Of a stretch of DNA of 64,000 bases, positions 63,521 through 64,000 are shown piece after piece. The stretch's first letter is position 1. Every line of letters starts with the position of its first letter. Origin of the DNA: Bacillus tianshenii (GTDB taxonomy: Bacteria > Bacillota > Bacilli > Bacillales > Bacillaceae_N); the NCBI GenBank assembly GCA_020524525.2, contig CP129018.1, forward strand, positions 3,228,115 through 3,292,114, given 5' to 3'. The position numbers and the translations under genes are program-made. The notes under the pieces are model-generated. The model ran no database searches and was not told where the DNA came from. It was given only the letters and a program-made list of their open reading frames with translations.

Positions 63521-64000
63521 TTAATATGTTCCTTCTGATGCAAGCTTAATTTCTGCTGAATTCTTCTGGCCGTTACGATAATACGTGATTGTCATTGTAT
63601 CACCAATTTCTTTGTTGTTGTAGAGATATTTCCGCAGCTGAATGACATTCTTTACTTCTTGTCCATCCAACTGTGTAATGACATCTAGTTCCTGTAAGCC
63701 TGCTTTTCCTGCTGGAGAGCCAGGTACGACGCCAACGACAAATACTCCGTGATTCACGTCTTTCGGTAATTTTAATGATTCTTGCCAGTGGTAGCTTGGA
63801 ATTTCAGAAAGTGAACGCATGCTGATTCCCATAAATGGACGTTTCACTTCACCAAACTTCTCAAGATCCTCGATAATTGGTTGTACCGTACTCATCGGAA
63901 TGGCAAAGCCAATTCCTTCAACTGATTGCTGAGCAATTTTCATTGAATTAATCCCAACAACCTGTCCATCCAGATTGACTAATGCCCCGCCACTGTTCCC
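63521..64000 (-). CDS. HtrA-like serine protease, C-terminal part (runs off the window)
   Basis: The frame is open to the window edge: it begins [18 protein letters not shown], the catalytic-Ser motif of trypsin-like HtrA, followed by [18 protein letters not shown] and a PDZ domain ([29 protein letters not shown]). Membrane-anchored envelope protease/chaperone, equivalent in position to YyxA (HtrC) downstream of walJ near the origin. N-terminal part, including the anchor, lies outside. Confidence 0.93.
   Translation of the reverse strand, partial: GNSGGALVNLDGQVVGINSMKIAQQSVEGIGFAIPMSTVQPIIEDLEKFGEVKRPFMGISMRSLSEIPSYHWQESLKLPKDVNHGVFVVGVVPGSPAGKAGLQELDVITQLDGQEVKNVIQLRKYLYNNKEIGDTMTITYYRNGQKNSAEIKLASEGTY

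Overview
The window looks like chromosomal DNA of an aerobic, endospore-forming member of the Bacillaceae. The evidence is two small acid-soluble spore proteins (gamma type and SspH), YpmR/YpmS, YkhA and YdaP homologues, PhoX with a dedicated TatA/TatC, a ba3-type oxidase, and strong AGGAGG ribosome sites. The right end carries HtrA - CxxH/CxxC protein - RlmH on the minus strand, the arrangement found next to the replication origin in Bacillus. A perfect 16-bp parS site at 33.19 kb and clustered DnaA boxes at 63.2-63.4 kb also suggest an origin-proximal position. The genus cannot be fixed from the sequence alone.

Layout. 0-7 kb: a YjiH-type membrane protein, an AcoR-like sigma-54 activator, its probable target operon (aldehyde dehydrogenase + DUF779, with a -24/-12 promoter and a cre site), an old-yellow-enzyme gene with a 3' frameshift, and a spore protein. 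7-16 kb: methyltransferase, BCCT osmolyte transporter, DUF2892, Tet(L)-like MFS, YdaP-type TPP enzyme, CPA1 antiporter with RCK-like tail, O6-alkylguanine methyltransferase. 16-18 kb: a c-di-GMP-I riboswitch leading into an exported acidic-repeat/stalk-domain protein, then a YkhA thioesterase. 18-24 kb: AttH/lipocalin-like protein, the phoX-tatA-tatC operon behind PhoP boxes, a broken dicarboxylate/glutamate symporter, an unknown 299-aa protein. 24.7-26.3 kb: a decayed IS110-family element. 26-36 kb: GlpQ, AEC permease, exported nuclease, DUF2188, YpmR-YpmS, a chemoreceptor with PilJ-type sensor, parS, SspH, a second Tet(L)-like MFS with TetR regulator, OsmC.

36.5-38.8 kb is the most unusual part of the core region: a plasmid-type segregation cassette (ParM/StbA actin-like ATPase plus a ribbon-helix-helix ParR-like protein) flanked on both sides by clusters of TTTGTATAC-like repeats. 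It lies about 3.4 kb from parS among ordinary chromosomal genes. 38.8-57.5 kb: alkyladenine glycosylase, ba3 oxidase operon including two tiny membrane subunits, glutamate synthase, a TRM11-like methyltransferase with a TetM-type ribosomal protection protein, TauE/SafE, DUF378, GNAT, a LysR/hutG/gltS module and an EamA permease.

57.6-62.7 kb is an accessory island: two ferritin-like genes, a broken IS3, a cytoplasmic-type subtilase translationally coupled to a stand-alone propeptide-like protein, and a truncated IS1182-type transposase. It is bounded by direct repeats of about 125 bp holding the 3' end of rlmH and its terminator, and by short palindromic repeat elements. The intact rlmH follows. 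The 3' end of rlmH is the integration site of staphylococcal SCC elements, so this resembles an integration scar, although no recombinase gene is visible. Several genes (the flavin oxidoreductase, tatC) are broken only by one extra base in a homopolymer, so some frameshifts may be sequencing errors.
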